In this document: piece after piece, positions 7,543 to 18,092 of the stretch
Layout: the number at the start of each line of letters is the position of its first letter
How positions within the stretch are numbered: the stretch's first letter is position 1
Assembly: GCA_945903635.1 (NCBI GenBank)
Contig: CAMDOT010000029.1
Span: 1-39,193 of the forward strand
Source: Rhizobium sp. Q54
GTDB taxonomy: Bacteria > Pseudomonadota > Alphaproteobacteria > Reyranellales > Reyranellaceae
Reading direction: 5' to 3'
Length of the DNA stretch: 39,193 bases
Notes under the pieces: generated by a model
What the model saw: only the letters and a program-made list of their open reading frames with translations
What the model was told of the DNA's origin: nothing
Databases searched by the model: none
Position numbers and translations under genes: made by a program

Positions 7543-8940
7543 TCAAAGCGTGGGTCGTCGCGCCCGCCACGGCGTCGCGCGCTCGTAGGCGGCGCCGGCG
7601 GCAAAGACGCTGGCCTCGTCGAACGGTCGGCCGGCGAGCTGGAAGGCGAGCGGAAAGCCGTCGCTGCCGAAGCCGCAGCACACCGTCATGGCCGGCTGGC
7701 CGGTGACGTTGAACGGCATGGAAAGCGACGGCTTGCCGAGGAAATGGAAGATCTGCTGCGGCTCCTCGAACGTCTCCGGCGCGCCCCATTGATTGGCCGC
7801 CATCACCAGGTCGTAGCCGCGCATCGCGGCCCGCGTGTCCTGCTGCAGCTTGCGCCGGAAACGCACCGCCGAGAGATACTGCTCGGCGCTGAGGAAGGCG
7901 CCGAGCTGGAAGCGCCGCCGCGTTGTGTAACCGAACTTCTCCGGCGTCTCGATGACGTCGCGGCGGTGAATGGCATGCGCCTCGACCGTGATGATGACGC
8001 GGCCGCAGATGTGATAGTCGCGGATGTCCGGGAACACGACGTCTTCAACGATCGCGCCTTGGTCGCGCAGCACTTCGACCGCATCGTCGATACCCTTCTT
8101 CATCTCGGGCGTAACGCTGGCGATCTCGCTTTCGTACCAGCTCCGCGCCAGCGCGATTCGCATGCCCTTGATGGAGCGATGAGCCGAGGCGCCATAGTCG
8201 ACCTTGGGCACACGCGCCGAGGCCTGGTCGTTGGGATCATGGCCGGCCAGAACATCGAGCATCAGGGCCGAGTCCTCCACCGTCCAGGTGAGCGGGCCCG
8301 CGGTGTCGAGGCTGAACGACAGCGGATAGATGCCGCACCGACTCACCAACCCATAGGTCGGCTTGATGCCGGCCGTGCCGCAGAAGCCCGCCGGATTGCG
8401 GATCGATCCGCCGGTATCCGAGCCCATGGCGCCCATGCAGAGCGCGCCGGCGACGGCGGCGCCCGAGCCACTCGAAGATCCGCCGGGCTGATAGTCGGTG
8501 TTCCAGGGATTGCGCGCCGCCGGAAATGGCTGGTCGGGCGTCATCGCGCCGTTAGCGAATTCGTGGGTGGCGAGCTTGCCGAGAATGACGGCGCCGCCAC
8601 TCTTCAGGCGCCGCACCGTCTCGGCATCGATCGCCGGCACGTAGTCGACCTTAAGATGCGAATGACCGGTCGTCTTCACGCCGGCCGTCTCGTAGATGTC
8701 CTTCAGTGCTATCGGGATGCCATGCAGCGGGCCACGCGTAAGGCCGCCCGCACGCTCCATGTCTGCCTGCTTCGCAGCCGCGAGGGCGAGTTCGCCGGTG
8801 ACGGTGATGTAGCTCGCAAGCTTGTGATCGACGGCGGCGATGCGCGAGATGAATGCTTCGGTGAGGGTTGTCGAGGTGAGGTCGCCCGACGCCATGCGGC
8901 GTCCCGCCTCGGCGATGCTGAGGGTCGTGAGATCTGCCAT
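7543..8940 (-). CDS. Amidase-signature family hydrolase
   Basis: 465 residues with the complete amidase-signature triad: Lys80 in GIPIALKDIYETAG, cis-Ser155 in QPGGSSSGSGAAVAG and nucleophile Ser179 in GSDTGGSIRNPAG. The usual downstream block KPTYGLVSRCGIYPLSFSLD is present. Such enzymes hydrolyse amides to acid and ammonia; relatives include GatA, AtzE and many catabolic amidases. It lacks the tRNA context of gatA and lies between a small AtzG/GatC-like gene and a binding-protein gene, pointing to catabolism of an imported amide rather than tRNA amidation. No signal peptide, so cytoplasmic. Substrate unknown. Confidence 0.92.
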   Translation of the reverse strand: MADLTTLSIAEAGRRMASGDLTSTTLTEAFISRIAAVDHKLASYITVTGELALAAAKQADMERAGGLTRGPLHGIPIALKDIYETAGVKTTGHSHLKVDYVPAIDAETVRRLKSGGAVILGKLATHEFANGAMTPDQPFPAARNPWNTDYQPGGSSSGSGAAVAGALCMGAMGSDTGGSIRNPAGFCGTAGIKPTYGLVSRCGIYPLSFSLDTAGPLTWTVEDSALMLDVLAGHDPNDQASARVPKVDYGASAHRSIKGMRIALARSWYESEIASVTPEMKKGIDDAVEVLRDQGAIVEDVVFPDIRDYHICGRVIITVEAHAIHRRDVIETPEKFGYTTRRRFQLGAFLSAEQYLSAVRFRRKLQQDTRAAMRGYDLVMAANQWGAPETFEEPQQIFHFLGKPSLSMPFNVTGQPAMTVCCGFGSDGFPLAFQLAGRPFDEASVFAAGAAYERATPWRARRPTL

Positions 8941-8947
8941 GTGACGC

Positions 8948-9142
8948 CTATTCGTCGGCGCGGAATACGTGCGGCGGCTCGGCGGCCCAGGCCCAGCGCT
9001 GGGGCATGCGCTCCATCAAACCGAGTAGACCGACATAGCCCTTGTGGAGATGACCGATGTCCTCCGCGGTCAAGGTCAGGCCTGTCAGTGCGGCGCGTGC
9101 GCGAAATTCATCGAGCGTTGGCGCCTTGTTCGACGTTGTCAT
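8948..9142 (-). CDS. Small AtzG/GatC-like amidase partner (64 aa)
   Basis: The start at 9142 is fixed by a GGAGGA site 5 bases upstream; the stop is 7 bases before the amidase start. The 64 residues are mostly helical (APTLDEFRARAALTGLTLTA, then LHKGYVGLLGLMERMP). The size, helical character, the 'TLTAEDI' entry into the second helix and the position just before an amidase gene recall AtzG and GatC, which stabilise AtzE and GatA. Direct sequence similarity to AtzG cannot be proved by eye, so the partner role is inference. Confidence 0.65.
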   Translation of the reverse strand: MTTSNKAPTLDEFRARAALTGLTLTAEDIGHLHKGYVGLLGLMERMPQRWAWAAEPPHVFRADE

Positions 9143-9166
9143 GAAATTCCTCCGCTGGGTTGAGCA

Positions 9167-9182
9167 TGCAATCGACATGCCG
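9167..9182 (-). promoter_or_regulatory. Candidate sigma-54 (-24/-12) promoter of the amidase operon
   Basis: Minus strand reads CGGCATGTCGATTGCA, matching TGGCACG-N4-TTGCW except at positions 1 and 6, with the required GG-N10-GC spacing. Transcription would start near 9156, giving a very short leader that still contains the ribosome binding site of the AtzG-like gene. Confidence 0.45.
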
Positions 9183-9209
9183 CGTCATTTGCGGACCTCG
9201 GCGTGGCAT

Positions 9210-9225
9210 TGGCTTGACGCTTGCA
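9210..9225 (+). promoter_or_regulatory. Candidate sigma-54 (-24/-12) promoter of the ABC transporter operon
   Basis: Plus strand reads TGGCTTGACGCTTGCA, matching TGGCACG-N4-TTGCW except at positions 5 and 6, with correct GG-N10-GC spacing. The predicted start is near 9236, about 43 bases before the binding-protein ATG. It stands back to back with a similar site on the other strand, 27 bases away. Confidence 0.5.
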
Positions 9226-9278
9226 TGACGGAACGGTGAGCGCGCCTCGTAGGGCGGCGCCGAACTGAGGAGCATCGA

Positions 9279-10886
9279 ATGTTCAAGCGCCTTCGAGTGG
9301 CCGCCGTCGGCTTCAGCGTCCTGGCGGCAAGCGCGATGCCTGCCTTCTCGCAGGGCACTCTGCGCATCGGCATGACAGCCGCCGACATTCCGCAGACGAC
9401 GGGCCAGCCCGACCAGGGGTTCGAAGGCTTCCGGTTCGCCGGCTACACCATCTATGACGCGCTGGTGAATTGGGACCTATCCAAGGCCGATACCATCGCC
9501 GACATCAAAGCCGGCCTTGCCACCGAATGGGCGCCTGTCGAGGGCGATCCCAAGCGCTGGATCTTCAAGCTGCGTCAGGGCGTGAAGTTCCAAGACGGCT
9601 CGGACTTCGACGCCGACGTCGTCGTCTGGAACCTCGAGAAAATCCTGAACGACAAGTCGCCGCAATTCGATCCCAAGCAGGCCGCCCAAGCGCGAGGCCG
9701 CATACCGACGTTGGTGGCCTGGAAGGCGATCGACAAGCATACGGTCGAACTCTCGACACGCGTCGTGAACGCGCTGTTCCCCTACGACATGTCCTACATC
9801 TTCTATTCGAGCCCCACGAACTGGGAGAAGCTGGGCAAGGACTGGGTCAAGGTTGCATTGCAGCCCATCGGCACCGGTCCCTTCAAGGTCGACCGCATGG
9901 TGCCGCGCGAGCGACTCGAGCTGTCGCGTTTCGACGGCTATTGGGACAAGAACCGCGTGCCCAAGCTCGACAAGGTCCTGTTGTTCCCGATGCCCGAGGC
10001 CGCGACCCGCACGGCCGCCCTGCTCGCGGGCCAGGTCGACTGGATCGAGGTCCCGGCGCCCGATGCCATTCCTCGTCTCAAGCAGGGTGGCATGACGATC
10101 GTCACCAACAAGTATCCGCACAACTGGGCATACCAGCCCAGCATGGTTGAAGGCTCGCCCTTCACCGACATCCGCGTGCGCAAGGCCGCCAACCTCGCCA
10201 TCGATCGTGCCGGCCTCAACAAGCTGCTGGGTGGCCTGATGATCGAGTCCAAAGGCGCGGTCTATCCTGGTCATCCCTGGTTCGGTTCGCCCAGCTTCGA
10301 CATCAAGTACGATCCCGAAGCGGCCAAGAAGCTCCTGGCCGAAGCTGGCTACAGCGCAACCAAGAAGCCCAAGATCAAAATCGCGATCTCGACCTCGGGC
10401 TCGGGTCAGATGCTGCCGCTGCCGATGAACGAGTATGTCCAGGAGAACCTGAACGCCGTGGGCTTCGACACGACGTTCGAAGTCATGGAGTGGAATGCGC
10501 TGGTCACTTTCGGCTTCCAGCCCGTGACTGGCGACGCCTCCACCAAGGCCGGCACCAACGGCATCAACATCAGCCGCGCCACGGTCGATCCCTATTCGGC
10601 TTTCATGCGCCTCTATCACAGCGAGTATGTTCCGCCGAAAGGGGCCAACTGGGGCCTCCTGAAGGATCCTAAGCTGGATGAGCTGATCAACAAGGCGCAC
10701 ACCAGCTTCGAGCGCGCGGCGCAGACCAAAGCCCTGGCTGACGTGCACACCTACATCGTCGACCAGTCCTACTGGGTTTATATCGCGCACGATCTCAATC
10801 CCCGCGCCATGAACCCCAAAGTCAAGGGTTTCGTGCAGGCCCAGAGCTGGTTCCAGGATCTCACGCCCATTGAGATGGCGAAGTAA
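9279..10886 (+). CDS. ABC transporter family 5 solute-binding protein
   Basis: 535 residues starting after a GAGGAG site. A Sec-type signal peptide (two Arg, then VAAVGFSVLAAS, cleavage near AFSQ) precedes a family 5 periplasmic binding protein: GYTIYDALVNW, FKLRQGVKFQDGSDFDAD, GTGPFKVDRMVPRERLEL, RVRKAANLAIDR. It resembles the Tat-exported protein at 5886-7526 throughout, so one importer probably serves two binding proteins, or the pair cover different ligands. It is the first gene of a five-gene importer operon. The ligand is unknown: dipeptides, opines or amides are all possible. Confidence 0.9.
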   Translation: MFKRLRVAAVGFSVLAASAMPAFSQGTLRIGMTAADIPQTTGQPDQGFEGFRFAGYTIYDALVNWDLSKADTIADIKAGLATEWAPVEGDPKRWIFKLRQGVKFQDGSDFDADVVVWNLEKILNDKSPQFDPKQAAQARGRIPTLVAWKAIDKHTVELSTRVVNALFPYDMSYIFYSSPTNWEKLGKDWVKVALQPIGTGPFKVDRMVPRERLELSRFDGYWDKNRVPKLDKVLLFPMPEAATRTAALLAGQVDWIEVPAPDAIPRLKQGGMTIVTNKYPHNWAYQPSMVEGSPFTDIRVRKAANLAIDRAGLNKLLGGLMIESKGAVYPGHPWFGSPSFDIKYDPEAAKKLLAEAGYSATKKPKIKIAISTSGSGQMLPLPMNEYVQENLNAVGFDTTFEVMEWNALVTFGFQPVTGDASTKAGTNGINISRATVDPYSAFMRLYHSEYVPPKGANWGLLKDPKLDELINKAHTSFERAAQTKALADVHTYIVDQSYWVYIAHDLNPRAMNPKVKGFVQAQSWFQDLTPIEMAK

Positions 10887-10904
10887 CGGCGAAGGACGGG
10901 CGGC

Positions 10905-11858
10905 ATGCTGCTCTACGCGCTGCGACGATTGCTCTACCTGGTGCCGGTCGCCTTCGGCGTGTCGCTGCTCGTTTTCGCGCTGGTGCATCTGGCACCGGGC
11001 GATCCGATCTCGGCCATCGTCCCGCCCGACGCGCCCAAGGAAGTCGTCGACAAGCTCAAGGAGTACTACGGCTTCGACAAGCCCTTGCCGGTGCAGTACT
11101 TCCGCTGGCTTGCGGTTACGCTGACCGGCGACCTCGGCACCTCGATCGGCACCGGCCGGCCGGTGGCGGCCGAAGTGGCATCGGCCTTCGGCAACACCAT
11201 CATCCTGGCGATCGCGGCCACGCTCTTCGCCTTTACGCTCGCCGTCATCCTCGGCACCTCGGCGGCCTACGCCAAGTCGCGGATCGTCGACCGGCTGGTG
11301 ACGATGATCTCGCTGGTGGGCGTAAGCGTGCCGCATTTCTGGCTGGCGATCGTGCTGGTCATCATTTTCTCGGTTGAATTGGGCGCCCTGCCGCCGATGG
11401 GACTCGGACCGGAGAACTCGACGGGCTGGCGCCCCGACTGGGCGCACTTCAAGCACATGATCCTGCCGACCATCGCCCTCTCGGTGATCCCGCTCGGCGT
11501 CGTCACGCGCACGGTGCGTTCCACGGTCAAGGAAACGCTCAGCATGGAGTTCGTGACCGCATTGCAGGCCAAGGGCATGCGCGACGACCAGATCCTGCGT
11601 CACGTGCTCAAGAATGCCGCTCCGACATGCCTCGCCGTGATGGGCCTGCAGGCTGGTAACCTGATCGGCGGATCGATCCTGATCGAGACGGTGTTCGCCT
11701 GGCCCGGCACCGGCTTTCTCCTAAACAGCGCCATCTTTCGCCGCGACCTGCCGATCCTGCAGGGCACGACCCTGGTGCTGGCCGGCTTCTTCATGCTGCT
11801 CAACCTCACCGTGGATGTGATCCAGACCATGGTCGATCCACGCATCAAGCGGGGTTGA
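10905..11858 (+). CDS. ABC transporter permease, DppB type
   Basis: 317 residues with about six membrane segments: an N-terminal one (LVPVAFGVSLLVFALVHLAP), the large periplasmic loop typical of DppB/OppB, then the cytoplasmic EAA-type loop around KGMRDDQILRHVLKNAAPT. The motif GDPISAIVPPDAP after the first helix is also characteristic. It forms half of the inner-membrane channel with the next gene. It starts 18 bases after the binding-protein stop. Confidence 0.92.
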   Translation: MLLYALRRLLYLVPVAFGVSLLVFALVHLAPGDPISAIVPPDAPKEVVDKLKEYYGFDKPLPVQYFRWLAVTLTGDLGTSIGTGRPVAAEVASAFGNTIILAIAATLFAFTLAVILGTSAAYAKSRIVDRLVTMISLVGVSVPHFWLAIVLVIIFSVELGALPPMGLGPENSTGWRPDWAHFKHMILPTIALSVIPLGVVTRTVRSTVKETLSMEFVTALQAKGMRDDQILRHVLKNAAPTCLAVMGLQAGNLIGGSILIETVFAWPGTGFLLNSAIFRRDLPILQGTTLVLAGFFMLLNLTVDVIQTMVDPRIKRG

Positions 11859-11863
11859 AGACG

Positions 11864-12769
11864 ATGGCCATCCAGAGCCCCACCGTCGACATTTCTGCCG
11901 CTCTCGTACGGCCCACCCTGGCATCAGCATCGCGCGGCTACTGGCCCTCTGTCGGGCGTCGGCTGCGCCGCGATCCGGTGACATTGGTTTGCGCCGGCAT
12001 CCTGCTGCTGGTCGTCCTGTCGTCGATCTTCGCCCCGCTGCTGGGCCTCGCCGATCCCTACAAGACCTCGATGATCCGCCGGCTCTACCCGCTGGGTTCG
12101 CCCAACCATCTGCTGGGCACCGACGAGCTCGGACGCGACATGTTTGCCCGCCTGATCTATGGCGGCCGACTGTCGTTGTTCATGGGGGTGATGCCGGTTC
12201 TGTGCGCATTGCTGATTGGCGGCACGCTCGGCATCACTGCGGGCTTTGTCGGCGGCAAGGTCAACATGGCGATCATGCGCGTCATGGACGTGTTTTACGC
12301 TTTCCCCTCGGTGCTGCTGGCCATCTCGCTCTCGGGCGCGTTGGGTGCCGGCACCGAGAACACCCTCCTGTCACTTACCCTGGTGTTCATTCCACCGATC
12401 TGCCGCGTCTCGGAAAGCGTCACCACCCAGGTGCGCGGCTTCGACTTCGTCGATGCGGCGCGCGCCAGCGGCGCGAGCGCCCTCACCATCGTGCGCGTGC
12501 ATGTCCTGGGCAATGTCCTGGGGCCGATCCTGGTCTACGCCACCTCGCTGATCAGCGTGGCCATCATTCTGGCGGCCGGCCTCAGCTTCCTCGGTCTCGG
12601 CGTCAAGCCGCCCGAGCCGGAATGGGGTCTGATGCTGAACACCTTGCGCCAGGCGATCTATGTCAATCCGGTTCTGGCGGCCCTTCCCGGCGTGATGATC
12701 TTCATCACCTCGATCTGCTTCAACCTGATGAGCGACGGGCTGCGCGCCGCCATGGACGTGAAGGCCTGA
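11864..12769 (+). CDS. ABC transporter permease, DppC type
   Basis: Chosen start ATG 11864, 5 bases after the DppB stop; a TTG at 11855 overlapping that stop is a possible alternative. 301 residues. The N-terminal cytoplasmic tail and first helix (PVTLVCAGILLLVVLSSIFA) are followed by the DppC/OppC signature LGTDELGRDMFARLIYGGR. The coupling loop is at DAARASGASALTIVRVHVLG. About six membrane segments. It pairs with the preceding permease. Confidence 0.92.
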   Translation: MAIQSPTVDISAALVRPTLASASRGYWPSVGRRLRRDPVTLVCAGILLLVVLSSIFAPLLGLADPYKTSMIRRLYPLGSPNHLLGTDELGRDMFARLIYGGRLSLFMGVMPVLCALLIGGTLGITAGFVGGKVNMAIMRVMDVFYAFPSVLLAISLSGALGAGTENTLLSLTLVFIPPICRVSESVTTQVRGFDFVDAARASGASALTIVRVHVLGNVLGPILVYATSLISVAIILAAGLSFLGLGVKPPEPEWGLMLNTLRQAIYVNPVLAALPGVMIFITSICFNLMSDGLRAAMDVKA

Positions 12770-12770
12770 C

Positions 12771-13805
12771 ATGGACTCGCTGATGCCCCGGGAGGATCGC
12801 GGTGGACCGGCCCAGCCGCTGCTTCTGGCGCAGGGCCTGCGCAAGCATTTTCCTGTGCCGGGCGGGCTGCTCGGCCGCTCCCGCAAGGTGGTCCGCGCGG
12901 TCGACGATCTCTCGCTGTCGGTCGCCAAGGGCGAGACGCTGGGCGTCGTGGGAGAATCAGGTTGCGGCAAGTCGACGGTGGCGCGGCTTCTGATCCGACT
13001 GATCAAGCCGGACAAGGGCACCATGGTGCTGGACGGCGATCCGGTCGACGAGCCGCACGGGATCACGGTCAACGAGTTGCGCCGCCAGGTGCAGATGGTG
13101 TTCCAGGATTCCTACGCTTCACTCAATCCCAGGCTCACCATCGCCGAGACGCTGGCCTTCGCCCCCAGAGCGCACGGCCTGCCGGCGTCGGAGGCACGCG
13201 CCCGCGTACGCGACCTCCTCGACAAGGTCGGCCTCGATCCCGCCAGCTACGCCGAGCGCTATCCGCACGAGCTGTCCGGCGGCCAGCGCCAGCGGGTCAA
13301 CATCGCGCGCGCGCTGGCGCTCCGGCCGAGGTTGATCATCCTCGACGAGGCCGTGTCGGCCCTCGACAAGTCGGTCGAGGCGCAGGTCCTCAACATGCTG
13401 GTCGACCTCAAGACCGAACTCGGCCTTACCTACATCTTCATCAGCCACGACCTCAACGTGGTTCAGTATCTCAGCGACCGCGTCCTGGTGATGTATCTCG
13501 GCAAGATCGTCGAGCTGGGTTCGGTCGAGGCGATCTACGGCAATCCGCAGCATCCCTACACGCGGGCGCTGCTCTCGGCGCGACCGTCGATGGATCCCCG
13601 GCGACGCACCAAGGAAGCACCCATCCAGGGCGATCCGCCCAATCCCATCGATCCGCCGTCCGGCTGCCGCTTCCGCACGCGCTGCCCGTTCGCCGAGGAC
13701 GTCTGCGCGCGGGTGGAGCCGCCGCTCGCCGATACCGGGGCGCAGGCCGTTGCCTGTCACATGCGGGTGGTGGGCTCCGGTCATTCCAAGGCTGCCGCAC
13801 CATGA
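12771..13805 (+). CDS. ABC transporter ATP-binding protein, DppF/OppF type
   Basis: 344 residues. Walker A GESGCGKST, Q-loop VFQDSYASLNPR, signature LSGGQRQR, Walker B LIILDEAVSALD and H-loop ISHDL are all intact. The C-terminal oligopeptide-transporter domain has the Cys-rich segment CRFRTRCPFAEDVC that in homologues binds an iron-sulphur cluster. It starts one base after the permease stop and its own stop overlaps the start of the next ATPase by ATGA. It supplies one of the two different ATPase subunits. Confidence 0.93.
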   Translation: MDSLMPREDRGGPAQPLLLAQGLRKHFPVPGGLLGRSRKVVRAVDDLSLSVAKGETLGVVGESGCGKSTVARLLIRLIKPDKGTMVLDGDPVDEPHGITVNELRRQVQMVFQDSYASLNPRLTIAETLAFAPRAHGLPASEARARVRDLLDKVGLDPASYAERYPHELSGGQRQRVNIARALALRPRLIILDEAVSALDKSVEAQVLNMLVDLKTELGLTYIFISHDLNVVQYLSDRVLVMYLGKIVELGSVEAIYGNPQHPYTRALLSARPSMDPRRRTKEAPIQGDPPNPIDPPSGCRFRTRCPFAEDVCARVEPPLADTGAQAVACHMRVVGSGHSKAAAP

Positions 13806-14788
13806 GCGATCTCCTGCAAGTCCGCGACCTGCACGTGAAGTTCGTCACGCCCGACCGCACCGTGAATGCCGTCAACGGCGTCAGCTTCGACGTGAAACGC
13901 GGAGAAACGCTCGGCATCCTGGGTGAGTCGGGGTCGGGCAAGAGCGTTACCCTGCGGTCGATCCTGCGCTTGCACCCGGAGCACCGGACGCGCTGGGGCG
14001 GTAGCATCAAGCTGGAGGGCGACGAGATCCTGACCATGGGCAGGAGCGCCCTGTCGGACCTACGCGGCCAGCGGGTCGCCATGATCTTCCAGGAACCGGC
14101 GACTGCCTTCGATCCGGTGTTCACCATCGGCCATCAGATCGCCGAAACAGTGCGCCGTCACACCGGCAAGGGCGAAGCGGACTCCTGGAAGCGCGCCCGC
14201 GAACTACTGGAGATGGTGCGTATCCCTTCGCCGGCGCAGCGGCTAAAGGCCTATCCACACGAGATGTCGGGCGGTATGCGTCAGCGTGCCATGATCGCGC
14301 TGGCGCTGTCCTGCAATCCCGCCCTGCTGCTGGCCGACGAGCCGACCACGGCGCTCGATGCGACTGTCCAGATCCAGGTCCTGCTCCTCATCCGGGAACT
14401 GCAGCGCGAATTCAATGTCGGGGTGATCTTCGTCACGCACGACATCGGCGTGGCGGTCGAAGTCTCGGACCGCATCGGCGTCATGTATGCCGGCAAGATC
14501 GTCGAACTGGCGCCGGTCGAGCAGATGGTCGATGCGCCACGCCATCCCTATAGCCGCGGCTTGCTCGCCTCGACGGTGCATGACGGCATGCGTGGCCAGC
14601 GTCTGGAAGCCATTCCCGGTGCGCCCCCCGATCTCGCCGAGGTGCCGACCGGCTGCAGCTTCGCGCCGCGTTGCAAGTTCGTACAGCCGAGTTGCGTGGC
14701 CCGCCCACCGGATCTGCGCGAGGTGGGCGGAAGCCATCTCGTGAGGTGCGTGCTGGCCGGCGCCGTGGAAGCCGGCGTCGCCGCCTAG
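13802..14788 (+). CDS. ABC transporter ATP-binding protein, DppD/OppD type
   Basis: Start ATG 13802 overlaps the previous stop (ATGA). The frame is open much further upstream, but that part lies over the previous gene. 328 residues: Walker [11 protein letters not shown]-loop [10 protein letters not shown], signature MSGGMRQR, Walker [14 protein letters not shown]-loop VTHDI, and C-terminal Cys-rich segment [14 protein letters not shown]. The second ATPase of the importer and the last gene of the operon. Its TAG stop shares the palindrome CTAG with the stop of convergent dnaJ, so the two reading frames overlap by four bases. Confidence 0.93.
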   Translation: MSDLLQVRDLHVKFVTPDRTVNAVNGVSFDVKRGETLGILGESGSGKSVTLRSILRLHPEHRTRWGGSIKLEGDEILTMGRSALSDLRGQRVAMIFQEPATAFDPVFTIGHQIAETVRRHTGKGEADSWKRARELLEMVRIPSPAQRLKAYPHEMSGGMRQRAMIALALSCNPALLLADEPTTALDATVQIQVLLLIRELQREFNVGVIFVTHDIGVAVEVSDRIGVMYAGKIVELAPVEQMVDAPRHPYSRGLLASTVHDGMRGQRLEAIPGAPPDLAEVPTGCSFAPRCKFVQPSCVARPPDLREVGGSHLVRCVLAGAVEAGVAA

Positions 14789-15897
14789 CCGCCGAACATT
14801 TCCCTGACCTTGCTGAAGAAGCCCTCGGACTCGGGGCTCGTCTTGCCGGCTTTTTCGAACTCCTTGAGGAGTTCCTTCTGCTTGGAGGTGAGGTTGGTCG
14901 GCGTTTCGACGTTGATCTCGATGTACATGTCGCCGCGCTGGCTCGAGCGCACGATCGGCATGCCCTTCGCGCGCAGGCGGAACTGGTGGCCGCCCTGGGC
15001 GCCGGCCGGGATGTTGATCCGTGCCATCTTGCCGTCGAGCGTCGGGACCTCGATGTTGCCGCCGAGCGTCGCCTGAACCATGGAGATCGGCACGCGGCAG
15101 TGAACGTCCGCGCCCTCGCGTTCGAACAGCTGGTGGCGTCTCACCGACAGGAAGACGTAGAGGTCGCCCGCCGGCCCGCCGCGCGCGCCGGCTTCGCCTT
15201 CACCGGAGAGGCGGATACGCGTGCCGTCCTCGACGCCGGCCGGAATATTGACCTTCAGCGTCTTGTCACGGCGTACGCGGCCCTGGCCGCTGCAGGTCCG
15301 GCACGGCTTGTCGATGATCTGACCGGCGCCGTGGCAGGTGTGACAGGCCCGCTCGACGGTGAAGAAGCCTTGCTGGGCCCTGAGGCGTCCGCGGCCCTGG
15401 CAGGTCGGGCAGGTCTGTGGCTTGGAGCCCGCCTCCGCGCCGCTGCCATGGCAGACGTCGCAGGACACGGAACTCGGCACCCGCACCGTGGCTTCGGTGC
15501 CGCCATAGGCTTGTTCGAGGGTGATTTCGAGATTGAAGCGCAGGTCCTGGCCCCGCGTATCGGTGCGCCCGCCTCGGCCGCGTCCGCCGCCGCCGAACAT
15601 CTCGTCGAAAATGTCGCCAAAAACCGAGCCGAAATCGAAACCCTGGCCCTGCGGGCCGCCGGGACCGGCACCGCCTTCGAAGGCCGCCGGGCCGTAGCGG
15701 TCGTAGGCCGCCCGCTTCTCCGGATCCTTCAGGATGTCGTAGGCGTGATTGACGGTCTTGAATTTCTTCTCGGATTCCTTGTCGCCCGGATTGCGATCCG
15801 GATGGTGCTGCATGGCGAGCTTGCGGAACGCCTTCTTGATGTCGTCGGCGCTCGCCGTCCGACTAACCTCGAGCAGTTCGTAATAGTCTTGCGACAT
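14785..15897 (-). CDS. dnaJ: Chaperone protein DnaJ
   Basis: 370 residues, standard length. The J domain (residues 1-70) has the HPD motif in [11 protein letters not shown] Gly-rich linker with GGGGRGRGG follows. The four zinc-finger repeats are complete: [32 protein letters not shown] and [10 protein letters not shown]. Substrate-binding beta domains end the protein. It presents unfolded clients to DnaK and stimulates its ATPase. It lies 85 bases after dnaK in the order grpE-dnaK-dnaJ. Confidence 0.97.
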   Translation of the reverse strand: MSQDYYELLEVSRTASADDIKKAFRKLAMQHHPDRNPGDKESEKKFKTVNHAYDILKDPEKRAAYDRYGPAAFEGGAGPGGPQGQGFDFGSVFGDIFDEMFGGGGRGRGGRTDTRGQDLRFNLEITLEQAYGGTEATVRVPSSVSCDVCHGSGAEAGSKPQTCPTCQGRGRLRAQQGFFTVERACHTCHGAGQIIDKPCRTCSGQGRVRRDKTLKVNIPAGVEDGTRIRLSGEGEAGARGGPAGDLYVFLSVRRHQLFEREGADVHCRVPISMVQATLGGNIEVPTLDGKMARINIPAGAQGGHQFRLRAKGMPIVRSSQRGDMYIEINVETPTNLTSKQKELLKEFEKAGKTSPESEGFFSKVREMFGG

Positions 15898-15932
15898 ACG
15901 CCCTACGCAGCCCCCACTTGCCTCTCATACGT

Positions 15933-15958
15933 CGGCCTCCCGCTCGCGCGGGAGGCCG
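15933..15958. promoter_or_regulatory. Perfect 11-bp hairpin between dnaK and dnaJ
   Basis: CGGCCTCCCGC (15933-15943), loop TCGC, then GCGGGAGGCCG. The T-rich tract TCTTTTC follows on the plus strand, where no gene is being read; on the dnaK-dnaJ transcript the hairpin lacks a U tract. It may act as a processing or mRNA-stability element that lowers dnaJ relative to dnaK, or stop stray plus-strand transcription. Confidence 0.6.
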
Positions 15959-15982
15959 TCTTTTCTGGTTCTTCGCCCCGGC

Positions 15983-17932
<1,950 letters not shown>

Positions 17933-18034
17933 GATGCTACTCTCTCGCTAGGCGGATCGGCCCGGCCCCAAAGGCGCCAGATCAACCCCCCGATATGTGA
18001 TTACCTGCCGGAAAGACCGGGTCAGGACAGAGGA

Positions 18035-18062
18035 AATATAGGTCCTGCCGTGCCACCTGCAA
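18035..18062 (-). promoter_or_regulatory. Candidate dnaK promoter
   Basis: Minus strand reads TTGCAG (18057-18062), a 16-base spacer, then TATATT (18035-18040). The -10 side, CCTATATT, also resembles the CYTATNT half of alphaproteobacterial RpoH promoters, but the -35 fits neither class perfectly. The leader to the dnaK ATG is about 95 bases. No CIRCE inverted repeat was found. Confidence 0.4.
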
Positions 18063-18092
18063 TGGCGCCCCGGCTCCAAAATCGCGCCTTGG

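Noticed and set aside
9203..9217. Sigma-54 match starting at TGGCATTGGC
   Set aside because: The -24 to -12 spacing is one base short; the overlapping match at 9210-9225 has the correct spacing.
17933..18092. CIRCE operator or HrcA site before dnaK
   Set aside because: No TTAGCACTC-type inverted repeat is present; only a weak promoter match was found.
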